From: Aedoeadaptatus nemausensis
GTDB lineage: Bacteria > Bacillota > Clostridia > Tissierellales > Peptoniphilaceae
DNA: 64,000 nucleotides
Direction of reading: 5' to 3'
NCBI RefSeq assembly: GCF_903819165.1
Contig: NZ_CAIJCS010000014.1
Coordinates: 366,871 to 430,870 of the forward strand
The notes under the pieces were generated by a model. It saw nothing but the letters and a program-made list of their open reading frames with translations. It made no database searches and had not been told where the DNA came from. This document shows positions 38,384 through 47,019 of the stretch, piece by piece. Numbering within the stretch: the first letter of the stretch is position 1; every line of letters starts with the position of its first letter. The position numbers and the translations under genes were made by a program.

Positions 38384-39964
38384 ATGAAAACGAGAAATAA
38401 ACTGATACTTTTAACGGCCGCTGCCATGTGTTTATCCCAAGGAAGCGGAATCGTGGAAGCGGCACAAAATATGGGCAGCATTCCCCCGCCGAAAGTCGAA
38501 CAGGGAAGCCATGTTCCCATTTCCATTTTGGATTTCACAGACGTCACCTGGCCCGCCCCGTCGGAGCCCGGGAAGGATATTCCCGTTCGCTTCTCCATCG
38601 TAAACAATGGTACAGGACCTGCGAAAAATATTTTAATTCGAGCCGAATCTCAAGACCTCGGGGCCCTCGTTCCAAAATCCACCAGCAATGTCAATGCTAA
38701 ATTCTTTGCCCCGAAACAAAAGGAAACCTACTGCTTTACTTTCCGCCTCACCTCTAATGCCGAGGCGAAAAACTATCCCATTAAACTAAGCGTCAGTTAT
38801 GTGGACGGAACCAATGGCGAGGTCCATGAAACCACCCAAATGCTAACTGTTTCCTCGAGAGGGAGCTCCTTAAGTGGAGGCGGTTCCTCCGCTATGCCGG
38901 ATCTCGGTGATTTAGGAGGATCACCGTCGGGCGGTTCTTCATTAGGAGGCGGTTTTTCCGGCGGCGATATAGGCGATCTCGGCGCTCCCCTTCCCGTTAC
39001 GGGCACAGGAAGCGCCCCCTCGGGTCAGACGCCTACCGGCGCCAATACGCCGAAGGTCGTCATCGACAGTTACACTATGGATCCCGTAACAGCAAAGGCC
39101 GGCGAACCTTTTACTCTCTACTTCAGAATTTTTAATACCAATCGAAAAAAACAAGTGAAGAATATTCGCGTCGCCCTTTCCGCCGATGCCGCCGAGCCGG
39201 TGAGCCTTCCCTCGGGATCTTCGGGAAGCGAAGGAGCACAGGCCATGGCGGCTGCCGCCGGAGGAAGCGAGGGCGGAAGCGCCTTCATCCCCGTGGGCAG
39301 CAGCAATACATTCCATATCGAATCCATTAAGCCGCGCCGCAGCGCCGAAAAAGAAATTACCCTTACGACGGCGCCGGATACGGCGGCTAAAACATATTCT
39401 ATTACCGCCACCTTCGAATACGAAGACGGCGACGGCAACCCCTATACTTCTACAGAAGTTATCGGCATTCCCGTGGTCCAAAGCTCCGTATTGGAGCCGG
39501 GAGATCTGAAGGTAGATAAGGAAGGTTTTGTAGGAGAAGAAATGCCCCTTTCCTTCGAGTTCTTCAACACGGGGAAATCCGTGCTCTCCAATGTAATGGT
39601 GAAACTCCGCGGCAATTTCGACGCCGATACTAATACCTATTTTGCAGGTAGCGTAGCCCCCTCCAGCGCCGAAACCTACGACGTCAACATCATACCTACA
39701 GAAAAAGGAGAGCAAAAAGGCGAAATCGTCATTTCTTACGACGACGCCACGGGCAAGCGGCAGGAGTTTGTTAAACCCTTTGTTATAAACGTTACCGACG
39801 ATATGGCCGGCGCTGAAGACGAGGACGAAAGCGAAAATAAACGCCCTGCATGGGCTATCCCTCTGGGGCTCTTCTCCCTGGCGGCCATCGGCGGCGGCGT
39901 AGCATTTTATGTGGTCAAGAAGCGTAAGCAAAAAGAATCGGACGACGAGGATTTGATGGTCTGA
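38384..39964 (+). CDS. exported, membrane-anchored COG1361/CARDB-like protein
   Basis: A 526-residue protein with a signal peptide (residues 1 to about 27). It has three beta-sandwich repeats of the CARDB/NEW3 type (about 45-150, 215-355 and 360-470), split by Gly/Ser-rich linkers, and one C-terminal membrane helix (IPLGLFSLAAIGGGVAFYV) with a basic and then acidic cytoplasmic tail. Repeats contain phrases like PVRFSIVNNGTGPAKNI and PLSFEFFNTGKSVLSNV. It probably acts outside the cell as a partner of the flanking ABC transporter. Its stop codon overlaps the permease start by one base, so they are co-translated. Confidence 0.85.
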   Translation: MKTRNKLILLTAAAMCLSQGSGIVEAAQNMGSIPPPKVEQGSHVPISILDFTDVTWPAPSEPGKDIPVRFSIVNNGTGPAKNILIRAESQDLGALVPKSTSNVNAKFFAPKQKETYCFTFRLTSNAEAKNYPIKLSVSYVDGTNGEVHETTQMLTVSSRGSSLSGGGSSAMPDLGDLGGSPSGGSSLGGGFSGGDIGDLGAPLPVTGTGSAPSGQTPTGANTPKVVIDSYTMDPVTAKAGEPFTLYFRIFNTNRKKQVKNIRVALSADAAEPVSLPSGSSGSEGAQAMAAAAGGSEGGSAFIPVGSSNTFHIESIKPRRSAEKEITLTTAPDTAAKTYSITATFEYEDGDGNPYTSTEVIGIPVVQSSVLEPGDLKVDKEGFVGEEMPLSFEFFNTGKSVLSNVMVKLRGNFDADTNTYFAGSVAPSSAETYDVNIIPTEKGEQKGEIVISYDDATGKRQEFVKPFVINVTDDMAGAEDEDESENKRPAWAIPLGLFSLAAIGGGVAFYVVKKRKQKESDDEDLMV

Positions 39965-41289
39965 TGAGCTTTAGAGATTTACTGGATATGGCCAAGCGCA
40001 ATCTTCTGGCCAGAAAACTACGCACAGGGCTTACCCTGCTCGGCGTGGTCATCGGTTGCGTTTCCATTATTTTAATGATCAGCTTCGGCTACGGCATTAC
40101 GGAAAATAATCGTCGCATGATGGAAAGTTTCGGCGATGTCAAAAATATACAGGTAATGGAAAACAGTATGGAATCCGGAGGTAAGAGTAAGAAGACTCCT
40201 AAAAAAATCACCGACCGTTCCATTCAGGATTTCAAAAAAATCCCCCATGTCGTCGACGTAACGCCGGTATATACCGCCAATCTGTCGGCAAAGTATAGAA
40301 AATACACCGGCGATTACCTTTCCGTTACCGCTATGAACAAGGACACCTACGCCACTTTAGATTGGTCCACCGAAAAGGGCAGTCTCTTCCACGGTAACGG
40401 CGAAGGTCAGGTCATTTTCGGAAACGATATGGTGGAGAATTTTTACGATCCCAATGCGCCGGCAACAGATATGGGCATGGAAGAAAAAGACGACGCCCCT
40501 CCCCTCTTCGAGGCGGCGGGAAAAACCATGACCGTCAGCTCTACCGATATGCCGAACTTCGGTTTCGGCCCACAGGCGGAAACGCCCTCCGGAAATGACA
40601 AAACCGCCACTCTTAAAGTGACGGGCGTGTTGAAAAAGACGAAGAAATCCCAATACGACAGCGGCGCCTTTATGACCGTCGACGGTTATAAAAAACTGGC
40701 GGAAACATTGGATCTGCCGGCACCGGAGCGTGGAACTTATTCCACGGTGCAGGTTCGTATCGACGACACGGAATATGCGGAAGATGTAACCGACGCCATA
40801 AAAGATTTGGGCTATGAGCCCTCGGGCCTTCTCGAGGCCATAAAGAGCATGAATCGTGGCATGGCCATCGTCAACGCCATTTTCGCCGGCATCGGCTCCA
40901 TCTCCTTTATCGTCGCCGCCATCGGCATCGCCAATACTATGATTATGTCCATTTACGAACGCACGAAAGAAATAGGCGTCATGAAAGTTATCGGCGCATC
41001 CATTCAAGACATTCAAAAGCTCTTTTTAACGGAGGCCGCCCTTATAGGCTTTATCGGCGGGGTGATCGGCGTTATTACCAGTCTTATAATGAGTGCTGGC
41101 TTTAATGCCATCGGCAATCGCTTTGCCCAATCCCAAGGAGCGGAGGAAGCAATTCAGCTTTCTTATATCCCCCTCTGGCTCATTCTCGTCGCCCTTCTTT
41201 TTTCGACCATGGTCGGCGTCGCCGCCGGTTACTTCCCGGCGAAACGCGCCATGAATCTATCTGCGCTGGACGCCATTCGAAGTGACTAA
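39964..41289 (+). CDS. MacB-type ABC transporter permease (FtsX domain)
   Basis: A 441-residue permease with one N-terminal membrane helix (TGLTLLGVVIGCVSIILMISFG), a large extracellular MacB-PCD domain (about 45-290) and an FtsX domain with three helices at the C-terminus (SISFIVAAIGIANTM, TERTKEIGVMKVIGA-like YERTKEIGVMK, LALLFSTMVGV-like end). It begins one base inside the stop of the COG1361-like gene. Such permeases act mechanically on substrates outside the membrane; the substrate is unknown. Confidence 0.92.
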   Translation: MSFRDLLDMAKRNLLARKLRTGLTLLGVVIGCVSIILMISFGYGITENNRRMMESFGDVKNIQVMENSMESGGKSKKTPKKITDRSIQDFKKIPHVVDVTPVYTANLSAKYRKYTGDYLSVTAMNKDTYATLDWSTEKGSLFHGNGEGQVIFGNDMVENFYDPNAPATDMGMEEKDDAPPLFEAAGKTMTVSSTDMPNFGFGPQAETPSGNDKTATLKVTGVLKKTKKSQYDSGAFMTVDGYKKLAETLDLPAPERGTYSTVQVRIDDTEYAEDVTDAIKDLGYEPSGLLEAIKSMNRGMAIVNAIFAGIGSISFIVAAIGIANTMIMSIYERTKEIGVMKVIGASIQDIQKLFLTEAALIGFIGGVIGVITSLIMSAGFNAIGNRFAQSQGAEEAIQLSYIPLWLILVALLFSTMVGVAAGYFPAKRAMNLSALDAIRSD

Positions 41290-41429
41290 AAAGTTTCATA
41301 GGTTTTTTCTATGCTTTCCGTCATGGTATTTAAAATTACAATGGAAGGATCGGTTTTTTACTCCTATCTTATTCAGATATTTGATAAGATAGTGTTATAG
41401 TATTTTAAAAGTTCAAGGAGGAAATTTTA

Positions 41430-42206
41430 ATGAACAAAAAACTCAATATTGTAGCACTTGCTCTAGTGCTTTCCGCAGGTCTTACTGCATGTGGCCCTAA
41501 AGCTGAAAACGCACCGGCAAACAATGCTGCACAAAATAACGCGGCTGCAACTGCTAACGCAAACGCTGAAACAGAACAAGCTCCCGCTGCAGAAGTTGGC
41601 GAAATCACCGGCGAAGAACTCGACAAGATCATGGAAGACAACAAAGCTAAAGAAAAAGTCACCGTTATCGACGTTCGCAGCCCCGAAGAATACAACGAAG
41701 GCCACGTTAAACACGCTATTAACATGCCCCTCGATACTTTCGAACAAGACCTTTCCAAAATCGAAGATTTAAAAGATGCTGAAATCATCACCATCTGCAA
41801 TACTGGCAAGAAGAGCGGCGAAGCTGCTAAGATCTTAGTAGACAACGGATTCCAAAACGTTAAAAATGCTCAAGGCGTAAAAGATTTCGACTACACCACG
41901 ATTACTAAAGTAACCAATGTTCGCGGTCCCGAATTTGTAGAACTCGCTAAATCCGGCGACTACACCATTATCGACGCTCGCGACGCTAAAGACTACGACG
42001 CAGGTCACGTTGAAGGTGCTATCAATGTTCAAGAAGATGAATTCGACGCAAAATACGGCGAACTTCCCACCGACAAACCGTTCTTAACTTACTGCTACTC
42101 CGGCAACCGTTCCTGGAAAATTGCTTCCCAATTATCTGAAAAAGGTCACGAAGCAACCAACTCTTTGGACGGTACTAAAGAATTTGACGGCTTTGAATTA
42201 AAGTAA
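41430..42206 (+). CDS. double-rhodanese lipoprotein
   Basis: A 258-residue lipoprotein. The signal peptide ends in LTAC (C21), then come an Ala/Asn-rich linker and two rhodanese domains (about 58-155 and 165-257). Both have a cysteine in the active loop: C123 in ICNTGKKS and C222 in CYSGNRS. It should bind or transfer sulfur outside the membrane. Codon choice is biased (many GCT, GAA, AAA, AAC), unlike the neighbours, which suggests high expression. It has its own GGAGG site and is followed by a terminator, so it can be a separate transcript from the next genes. Confidence 0.93.
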   Translation: MNKKLNIVALALVLSAGLTACGPKAENAPANNAAQNNAAATANANAETEQAPAAEVGEITGEELDKIMEDNKAKEKVTVIDVRSPEEYNEGHVKHAINMPLDTFEQDLSKIEDLKDAEIITICNTGKKSGEAAKILVDNGFQNVKNAQGVKDFDYTTITKVTNVRGPEFVELAKSGDYTIIDARDAKDYDAGHVEGAINVQEDEFDAKYGELPTDKPFLTYCYSGNRSWKIASQLSEKGHEATNSLDGTKEFDGFELK

Positions 42207-42217
42207 ATTAAAGAAGT

Positions 42218-42246
42218 GCCTTGTCAAATGACAAGGCCTTTTTTCT
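42218..42246 (+). terminator. terminator of the rhodanese lipoprotein gene
   Basis: GCCTTGTC/GACAAGGC stem with a 4-base loop and a T-rich tail (CTTTTTTCTT). The next gene starts 14 bases after it, so downstream expression would need read-through or a promoter inside this gene. Confidence 0.9.
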
Positions 42247-42259
42247 TGTGGAGACTTCT

Positions 42260-42976
42260 ATGAACACTGTTATCTTTTTTGCCCGTACCCCGGAACCCGG
42301 CCATGGTATGACGAGACTTCGTAAAGATGTACCCGATGAAAAGGTCGATAAGATTTTAATTCACCTATACGAAAATCTTTACGATACCCTTTCGAATACC
42401 CCCTATCGCCCGGTCATCCATTATAACGGGAAGCCGCCGACAAAAGATATTCCGGCCTTCATCCAAGAAGGAAAGGATCTCGGCGAAACCATGGCCCTCT
42501 CCCTTAAACGGGAATTACCTCAAGGACCTGCCATTTTAATCGGTTCAGATTTACTGGGGATTGACGAGGAATATATTGCCTCCGCATTTCAGGCGCTGGA
42601 AACTAGTGATGTGGTATTAGGTCCCGCTCGCGACGGAGGTTACGGTCTTGTGGGCATGAATTCTTTCGTGGATATTTTTTCAGGCATTACCTACAGCCAA
42701 AGCGATGTATTGGAGAAGACCGTTGAAAAAGCGAAAGAGCAAGGAAAATCCGTTACTCTTCTACGAACTGTCCGAGATATCGACGATATTCGAGATCTGG
42801 CGGCCGAAGTTTTAAACTCCCCTATCTCGTCTTATACGGAAGATGAAGAAGGCTTTATTTTTCTCGGAGACAATAGGGAAAAGTTAAAAGTGTTTAAGTC
42901 GGACCCGGAAGATAAATCAAATCTTCTATCTCCCACAACTATGATGCCGTTCTTCCATTCTATTTCTAAAAGATAA
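42260..42976 (+). CDS. TIGR04282-like transferase 1 (CofC-like, rSAM/selenodomain-associated)
   Basis: A 238-residue nucleotidyl/glycosyl transferase-like protein (DUF2064). It starts at the ATG at 42260 (GTGGAGACTTCT upstream); the frame further up lies in the terminator hairpin. It has FARTPEPGHGMTRL, AILIGSDLLGID and the metal-binding segment VLGPARDGGYGLVGM. The family sits in clusters with TVP38 proteins and a second transferase (TIGR04283), often with a radical SAM SeCys protein. Two TVP38 genes and the second transferase follow here. The reaction is not known. Confidence 0.85.
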   Translation: MNTVIFFARTPEPGHGMTRLRKDVPDEKVDKILIHLYENLYDTLSNTPYRPVIHYNGKPPTKDIPAFIQEGKDLGETMALSLKRELPQGPAILIGSDLLGIDEEYIASAFQALETSDVVLGPARDGGYGLVGMNSFVDIFSGITYSQSDVLEKTVEKAKEQGKSVTLLRTVRDIDDIRDLAAEVLNSPISSYTEDEEGFIFLGDNREKLKVFKSDPEDKSNLLSPTTMMPFFHSISKR

Positions 42977-42986
42977 AGGAGACATT

Positions 42987-43676
42987 ATGAAATTAAATAA
43001 AAAAACCGCACTGATCGGTGTGATCATTGCCTGTCTGCTCATCTATCTCTTTGTGCCAACCGTTAACGCCGGAATCAACCGTGCGGTACGGGTTCTCACA
43101 AGCGAAGGTATCGACGGCATCGCCGCCTATATTCGTAGCTTCGGCGTCTATGCTGTGATCGTTTCTTTCCTCCTGATGGTTCTTCAATCCATTATTTCTC
43201 CGATTCCCGCATTTTTTATTACCCTGGCAAACTCCGCCATCTTCGGCTGGGTTAACGGCGCCATCTTATCCTGGTCTTCCGCCATGGCGGGAGCTGCCCT
43301 TTGCTTCTTTATCTCCAGAGTTTTAGGTCGCGACGTAGCGGAAAAATTCACCGGAAAAGGAATGCTCGAAACCGTAGACAAGTTCTTCGAAGATTACGGT
43401 AAATACGCTATATTAATTGCCCGACTCCTTCCTTTTATGAGTTTCGACCTGGTAAGCTACGCAGCCGGCCTCACGGGCATGAGCTTCCTATCGTTCTTCG
43501 TAGCTACAGGTGTCGGCCAACTTCCCGCTACCATCGTCTATTCCTATGTAGGCGGTACGCTGACAGGCGGCGCACAAAAATTAATGATGGGCCTCCTCAT
43601 TCTGTTCGCCCTATCCATCGCCATCTTTGTGGGCAAGAAGGTTTACAATGACAGACGCGGCAAAAAAGCAGAATAA
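42987..43676 (+). CDS. TVP38/TMEM64 (SNARE-associated) membrane protein, copy 1
   Basis: A 229-residue membrane protein of the VTT/DedA-like group. It has an N-terminal helix and about five more membrane segments. The family motif region is ILSWSSAMAGAALCFFISRVLG and ILIARLLPFMSFDLVSYAAGLTGM. Related proteins are lipid scramblases or transporters; the role in this cluster is unknown. It overlaps the second copy by 29 bases. Confidence 0.9.
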   Translation: MKLNKKTALIGVIIACLLIYLFVPTVNAGINRAVRVLTSEGIDGIAAYIRSFGVYAVIVSFLLMVLQSIISPIPAFFITLANSAIFGWVNGAILSWSSAMAGAALCFFISRVLGRDVAEKFTGKGMLETVDKFFEDYGKYAILIARLLPFMSFDLVSYAAGLTGMSFLSFFVATGVGQLPATIVYSYVGGTLTGGAQKLMMGLLILFALSIAIFVGKKVYNDRRGKKAE

Positions 43677-44325
43677 GTGGATTAAAATCGTAATAAGCAT
43701 ACTTTTGGCGGCAATTTTCTTTGTCGCCTTTAAGTATATTAAGGACTATTTCACAGAAGAGAAAATCCAATCTATTTTAAATGAGGCAGGATTCTGGGCG
43801 CCGATTCTTTACATTTTACTCTGGGCTATTCTTCCCATCTTCCTCTTCCCGGTTCCCCTACTGGTCGTGCCAAGCGGCTATATTTTCGGCACGACCATGG
43901 GCGTTATCTATACTCTCATAGGCTGTGGGGTCAATATTTTCATTATGTATTACCTCGCGGCGAAACTTGCGAGAAAACCTATCAGCGAATTGGTGGAAAA
44001 AAAGAGCAGCGAAAAGATCAAACAAGTTTTCTTCAATCCCTCGGGAACAAGCCAAGGTGTCTTTTTTATCTTTCGCCTGATTCCCCTCATTTCATATAAT
44101 CTCATTAATTATATGGCGGGGATCTTACAGATTTCCTTCCTCCCCTATTTTTTATTAAGCTTAGTAGGCATTACGCCGGGGATTTTCGCTTTCATTTATT
44201 TAGGAGAGCAAATCCACGACCCGAGCTCACCGGAGTTTAAATTGGCGATTTTCTTCCTCGTGCTTTTAACGCTTGTATCCTTGGTTCTCCTAAAGATATA
44301 CAACAAGAGGCATCGCAATGATTAG
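43648..44325 (+). CDS. TVP38/TMEM64 membrane protein, copy 2
   Basis: A 225-residue relative of the preceding gene. It starts at the ATG at 43648 behind AAGAAGG, inside the end of copy 1. The core has IFGTTMGVIYTLIGCGVNIFIMYYLAAKLAR and FIFRLIPLISYNLINYMAGI in separate segments. Being adjacent, co-translated and distinct in sequence, the two may form a heterodimer. It overlaps the next gene by eight bases. Confidence 0.9.
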   Translation: MTDAAKKQNKWIKIVISILLAAIFFVAFKYIKDYFTEEKIQSILNEAGFWAPILYILLWAILPIFLFPVPLLVVPSGYIFGTTMGVIYTLIGCGVNIFIMYYLAAKLARKPISELVEKKSSEKIKQVFFNPSGTSQGVFFIFRLIPLISYNLINYMAGILQISFLPYFLLSLVGITPGIFAFIYLGEQIHDPSSPEFKLAIFFLVLLTLVSLVLLKIYNKRHRND

Positions 44326-44965
44326 TATCATCATTCCCTGCTACAATGAAATTGAAAATATTCACTATCTACAGAGAGCCTTAGATGATCTGGAGGGAGA
44401 AAAAGAAATTCTCTTTACCGACGGCGGCTCTGCCGACGGAAGTTACGAAAAAATTCGCTATCCTAAAATCCAAAAAGCAAAAGGACGCGGCGCTCAAATG
44501 GATGTGGCCGTAGAACACACCCGAGGGGATATTCTATGGTTTCTACACGCCGACACCTTCCCAAAACCCTCCGCCCTCCGTTCCATCGAAGAAAGCGGCG
44601 CGGAATGGGGTTGTTTCAAACTTCGCTTTCGCTCTGAAAAAGCCATGATGCGCATCGTCGCCTTTAACTCCGATAATCGTGTACGCTTTCGCCACATCGC
44701 CTTCGGCGATCAAGGCATCTTTATAAGCCGCGAGCTATACGAAAAGATAGGCGGTTTTCGCCACATCCCCCTTATGGAAGATTACGATCTATCCATTCGT
44801 CTTAAAGAAAAAGGCTACAAACCCGCCCTTTTAAAGGACACTCTCTTTACCGACGCCAGACGTTTCGAAGAAAACGGCATTTGGCCGACGATTTTTCATA
44901 TGCAACGATTGCAGCGCGCCTTTCGCAAGGGCGTGGACCCGTCGATCTTAGCAAAAAAATATTAA
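44318..44965 (+). CDS. TIGR04283-like transferase 2 (GT2 fold, rSAM/selenodomain-associated)
   Basis: A 215-residue GT2-type transferase. It has the family start ISIIIPCYNEIENI, a metal-binding HADT in ILWFLHADTFPKP, and the later segment FRHIAFGDQGIFISRELYEKIGGF split by a turn. It is the usual partner of the transferase at 42260. No transmembrane segment is visible. It overlaps the second TVP38 gene, so the order transferase 1, TVP38, TVP38, transferase 2 is one translational unit. Confidence 0.88.
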   Translation: MISIIIPCYNEIENIHYLQRALDDLEGEKEILFTDGGSADGSYEKIRYPKIQKAKGRGAQMDVAVEHTRGDILWFLHADTFPKPSALRSIEESGAEWGCFKLRFRSEKAMMRIVAFNSDNRVRFRHIAFGDQGIFISRELYEKIGGFRHIPLMEDYDLSIRLKEKGYKPALLKDTLFTDARRFEENGIWPTIFHMQRLQRAFRKGVDPSILAKKY

Positions 44966-44979
44966 GAAAGGAGCTTACG

Positions 44980-45924
44980 ATGATCTCATACGCATTGGAT
45001 TCCTGCATTCACTGCGGCAAATGTAAGCGAATCTGCCCGTTTTTAGCACACTACGATATGGACCTCTCCGAGTTTGCCACGCGGCCCGAACTTAAAGGAG
45101 AATGTTACCTCTGCGATAATTGCAAGCGCACCTGCCCGAAAAATATTTCAGGCCGCGAGATCGCCATGGAGCACAGAAAAAATGATCCCCTCCCCAGTTT
45201 TAAAGTTCGTCTTCAGAAAACTCCCTATCTACTGCGCAATGTACAGAAGAAAAATACGAAGAGCTTACTCTATCTCGGCTGTAATTATCCGGGACAGTTC
45301 CCTGAAACCTGCAAAAAGCTCATCGAAATCTGCAGAGAAGACGGAATTGATTTTTCCGTGGATTGCTGCAAAAAGCCGGTGGCCCAGACGGGATATTCTC
45401 TTTCGGAAGATTCTATATTCGATCACGTAAAGGACCGAGGCATCGAACGCCTCATCTGCTGCTGCCCCAATTGCTACAATATGCTGAAAGGTCGAAGCGA
45501 GATCGAGGTAATCTCCATCTTTGAGTACTTAGATGAGCAAGGACTTTTAGAGGAACTTCCCGAGGAAAACATTCCTCTCTACATTCCCTGCGGCGATCGT
45601 GAGCACCTGGAGTACTTTAAATATATCGAACCCTATTTAAAGAGCTATCACAAGGAATACAACAAGATCCACTGCTGCGGACTGGGCGGCGGCGGAAAAC
45701 ATACGCCGGAAGTGGCGGAAGAGGTGAAGGAAAAGTTCAAGTCCCTTCACGAGACTTACGGCGGAATCTGGACCTACTGCGCCAGTTGCTCCATCGCATT
45801 CCAAAACTACGGAATGGATCATATCGTCAATATCCTCTCCGTCTTTTTAGGGGTCAATGAAGAACCGTCTACTTCTTACATGAAAAATATTTTAGCCTTC
45901 AGGAGGCTTCCCCATGACATCTAA
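44980..45924 (+). CDS. iron-sulfur protein with CCG domains (HdrB/GlpC-like)
   Basis: A 314-residue cytoplasmic redox protein. It starts at the ATG at 44980 with AAAGGAG upstream. Two [4Fe-4S] ferredoxin motifs are near the N-terminus: CIHCGKCKRICP (C9, C12, C15, C19) and CYLCDNCKRTCP (C42, C45, C48, C52). Then come two CCG-type half-domains: LGCNYPG ... DCCKKP with CCCPNCYN, and CGDREH ... HCCGLGGGGK with YCASCS. Such proteins pass electrons to disulfides or small thiols. It follows the transferases and precedes the C_GCAxxG_C_C gene with an 11-base overlap. Confidence 0.9.
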   Translation: MISYALDSCIHCGKCKRICPFLAHYDMDLSEFATRPELKGECYLCDNCKRTCPKNISGREIAMEHRKNDPLPSFKVRLQKTPYLLRNVQKKNTKSLLYLGCNYPGQFPETCKKLIEICREDGIDFSVDCCKKPVAQTGYSLSEDSIFDHVKDRGIERLICCCPNCYNMLKGRSEIEVISIFEYLDEQGLLEELPEENIPLYIPCGDREHLEYFKYIEPYLKSYHKEYNKIHCCGLGGGGKHTPEVAEEVKEKFKSLHETYGGIWTYCASCSIAFQNYGMDHIVNILSVFLGVNEEPSTSYMKNILAFRRLPHDI

Positions 45925-46312
45925 AGAAAAAAACTGTGCTCAAAAAGTGCTTGGAGCCTTCGGAAAAGATTTCGGTCTCGACGAAAATACTACCGATCGC
46001 ATGGCCGCCCCCTTCGGCGGCGGAAGATATCGCGGAGAAACCTGCGGCTGCGTCAATGCCGCCACCATGGTTCTCGGGCTGAAATACGGAGAGGACGATG
46101 CTCTGTTGGCGGAAAAGGTGGCCGCTTTCGACGAAGCATTTAAAGATAAACACGGCTCTACTCAGTGCAGAGAAATCTTGGGCTACGACTTTTCCAAACC
46201 CGGCGAATTGGAAAAAGCTTACGAAAGCGGCGCCATCGCCGAAAATTGCCCGAAATGCGTTTACGACAGCATCACTATTTTAAAAGAGATGCTCTATGAG
46301 GAAGCGAAATAG
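45914..46312 (+). CDS. C_GCAxxG_C_C family protein
   Basis: A 132-residue cysteine-rich protein of the putative redox family named after its motif (TIGR01909 type). It has NCAQKVL (C8), ETCGCVNAATMVLG (the GC-A-xx-G core), STQCREILGYD and ENCPKCVYD. Members are thought to be redox or metal-binding partners and are common in anaerobes. It is the last gene of the cluster beginning at 42260, and overlaps the iron-sulfur gene, so it is probably the direct partner of that protein. Confidence 0.9.
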   Translation: MTSKEKNCAQKVLGAFGKDFGLDENTTDRMAAPFGGGRYRGETCGCVNAATMVLGLKYGEDDALLAEKVAAFDEAFKDKHGSTQCREILGYDFSKPGELEKAYESGAIAENCPKCVYDSITILKEMLYEEAK

Positions 46313-46334
46313 TTTACCACGATAACTTGCGGCT

Positions 46335-46363
46335 TTGCTTATTATCTAGCAATCCCTTATGAT
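46335..46363 (+). promoter_or_regulatory. promoter of the PHP gene and ferric-type ABC operon
   Basis: TTGCTT (46335-46340), a 17-base spacer and TATGAT (46358-46363), 28 bases before the start at 46391. Confidence 0.6.
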
Positions 46364-46390
46364 AGTATAAGATCTACGATAGGAGACAGT

Positions 46391-47011
46391 ATGATCATAG
46401 ATTTTCACATGCACGAACGTACTTTTTCTCGTGACAGCCGAATGAATTTAGTTGAAATGGTTGAGGAGGCGAAGCGCGTCGGCCTCGACGGCATTTGCAT
46501 CACCGATCACGATGAATTCGGCCTGACGGAATATGCGAAAGAGATATCCAAGACAATGAATTTTCCCATATTTGTCGGTATCGAATACCTTTCACTGGAA
46601 GGAGATATTCTGGCATTCGGCATTCCAACCCTTCCCCCGGTGCGCCACGGAAGCGCCCAAGGGTTTATCAATTGGGTGAAGGAACACGGCGGCATCACCG
46701 TCGCCGCCCACCCTTTTCGCTCGAATAGTAGGGGCCTCGGAGAAAAGCTCTTAACAGTCAAAGGCCTTGACGGCGTGGAGGTGTTAAACGGGAGTACTTC
46801 CCCCGCCGCCAATCGAACGGCGCGTGAATATGCCGAAAAAATAAATGCGAAATCCTTTGGCGCCAGTGATTGCCATAATCTCATCGCCTTAGGACGCTAC
46901 GCTACTTTCGTGGATCACGACTGTAAGACTGTGGAGGATCTCGTCTACGCTGTGAAAAACTGTACCTGCTATCCTGTCATCTTAAGTGGATATAAAAAAT
47001 TTCAATTTTAG
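46391..47011 (+). CDS. PHP domain phosphoesterase
   Basis: A 206-residue metal-dependent phosphoesterase-like protein of the PHP superfamily. Metal ligands are visible as HMH (residues 6-8) in IDFHMHERTF, ITDHDEFG, and later AAHPFRS and SDCHN. It is shorter than histidinol phosphatase or polymerase PHP domains; the substrate is unknown. It is followed after 8 bases by the ferric-type ABC importer genes with the same direction, so they probably share a transcript. Confidence 0.88.
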   Translation: MIIDFHMHERTFSRDSRMNLVEMVEEAKRVGLDGICITDHDEFGLTEYAKEISKTMNFPIFVGIEYLSLEGDILAFGIPTLPPVRHGSAQGFINWVKEHGGITVAAHPFRSNSRGLGEKLLTVKGLDGVEVLNGSTSPAANRTAREYAEKINAKSFGASDCHNLIALGRYATFVDHDCKTVEDLVYAVKNCTCYPVILSGYKKFQF

Positions 47012-47019
47012 GAGGAATT

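Noticed and set aside
38942..39931. Open frame of about 330 codons on the minus strand
   Set aside because: It lies opposite the COG1361-like gene, whose signal peptide, repeats and membrane anchor fit a real protein; the minus frame shows none.
42221..42259. Upstream start for the transferase gene
   Set aside because: It lies in the terminator hairpin of the rhodanese gene; the ATG at 42260 has a plausible ribosome site.
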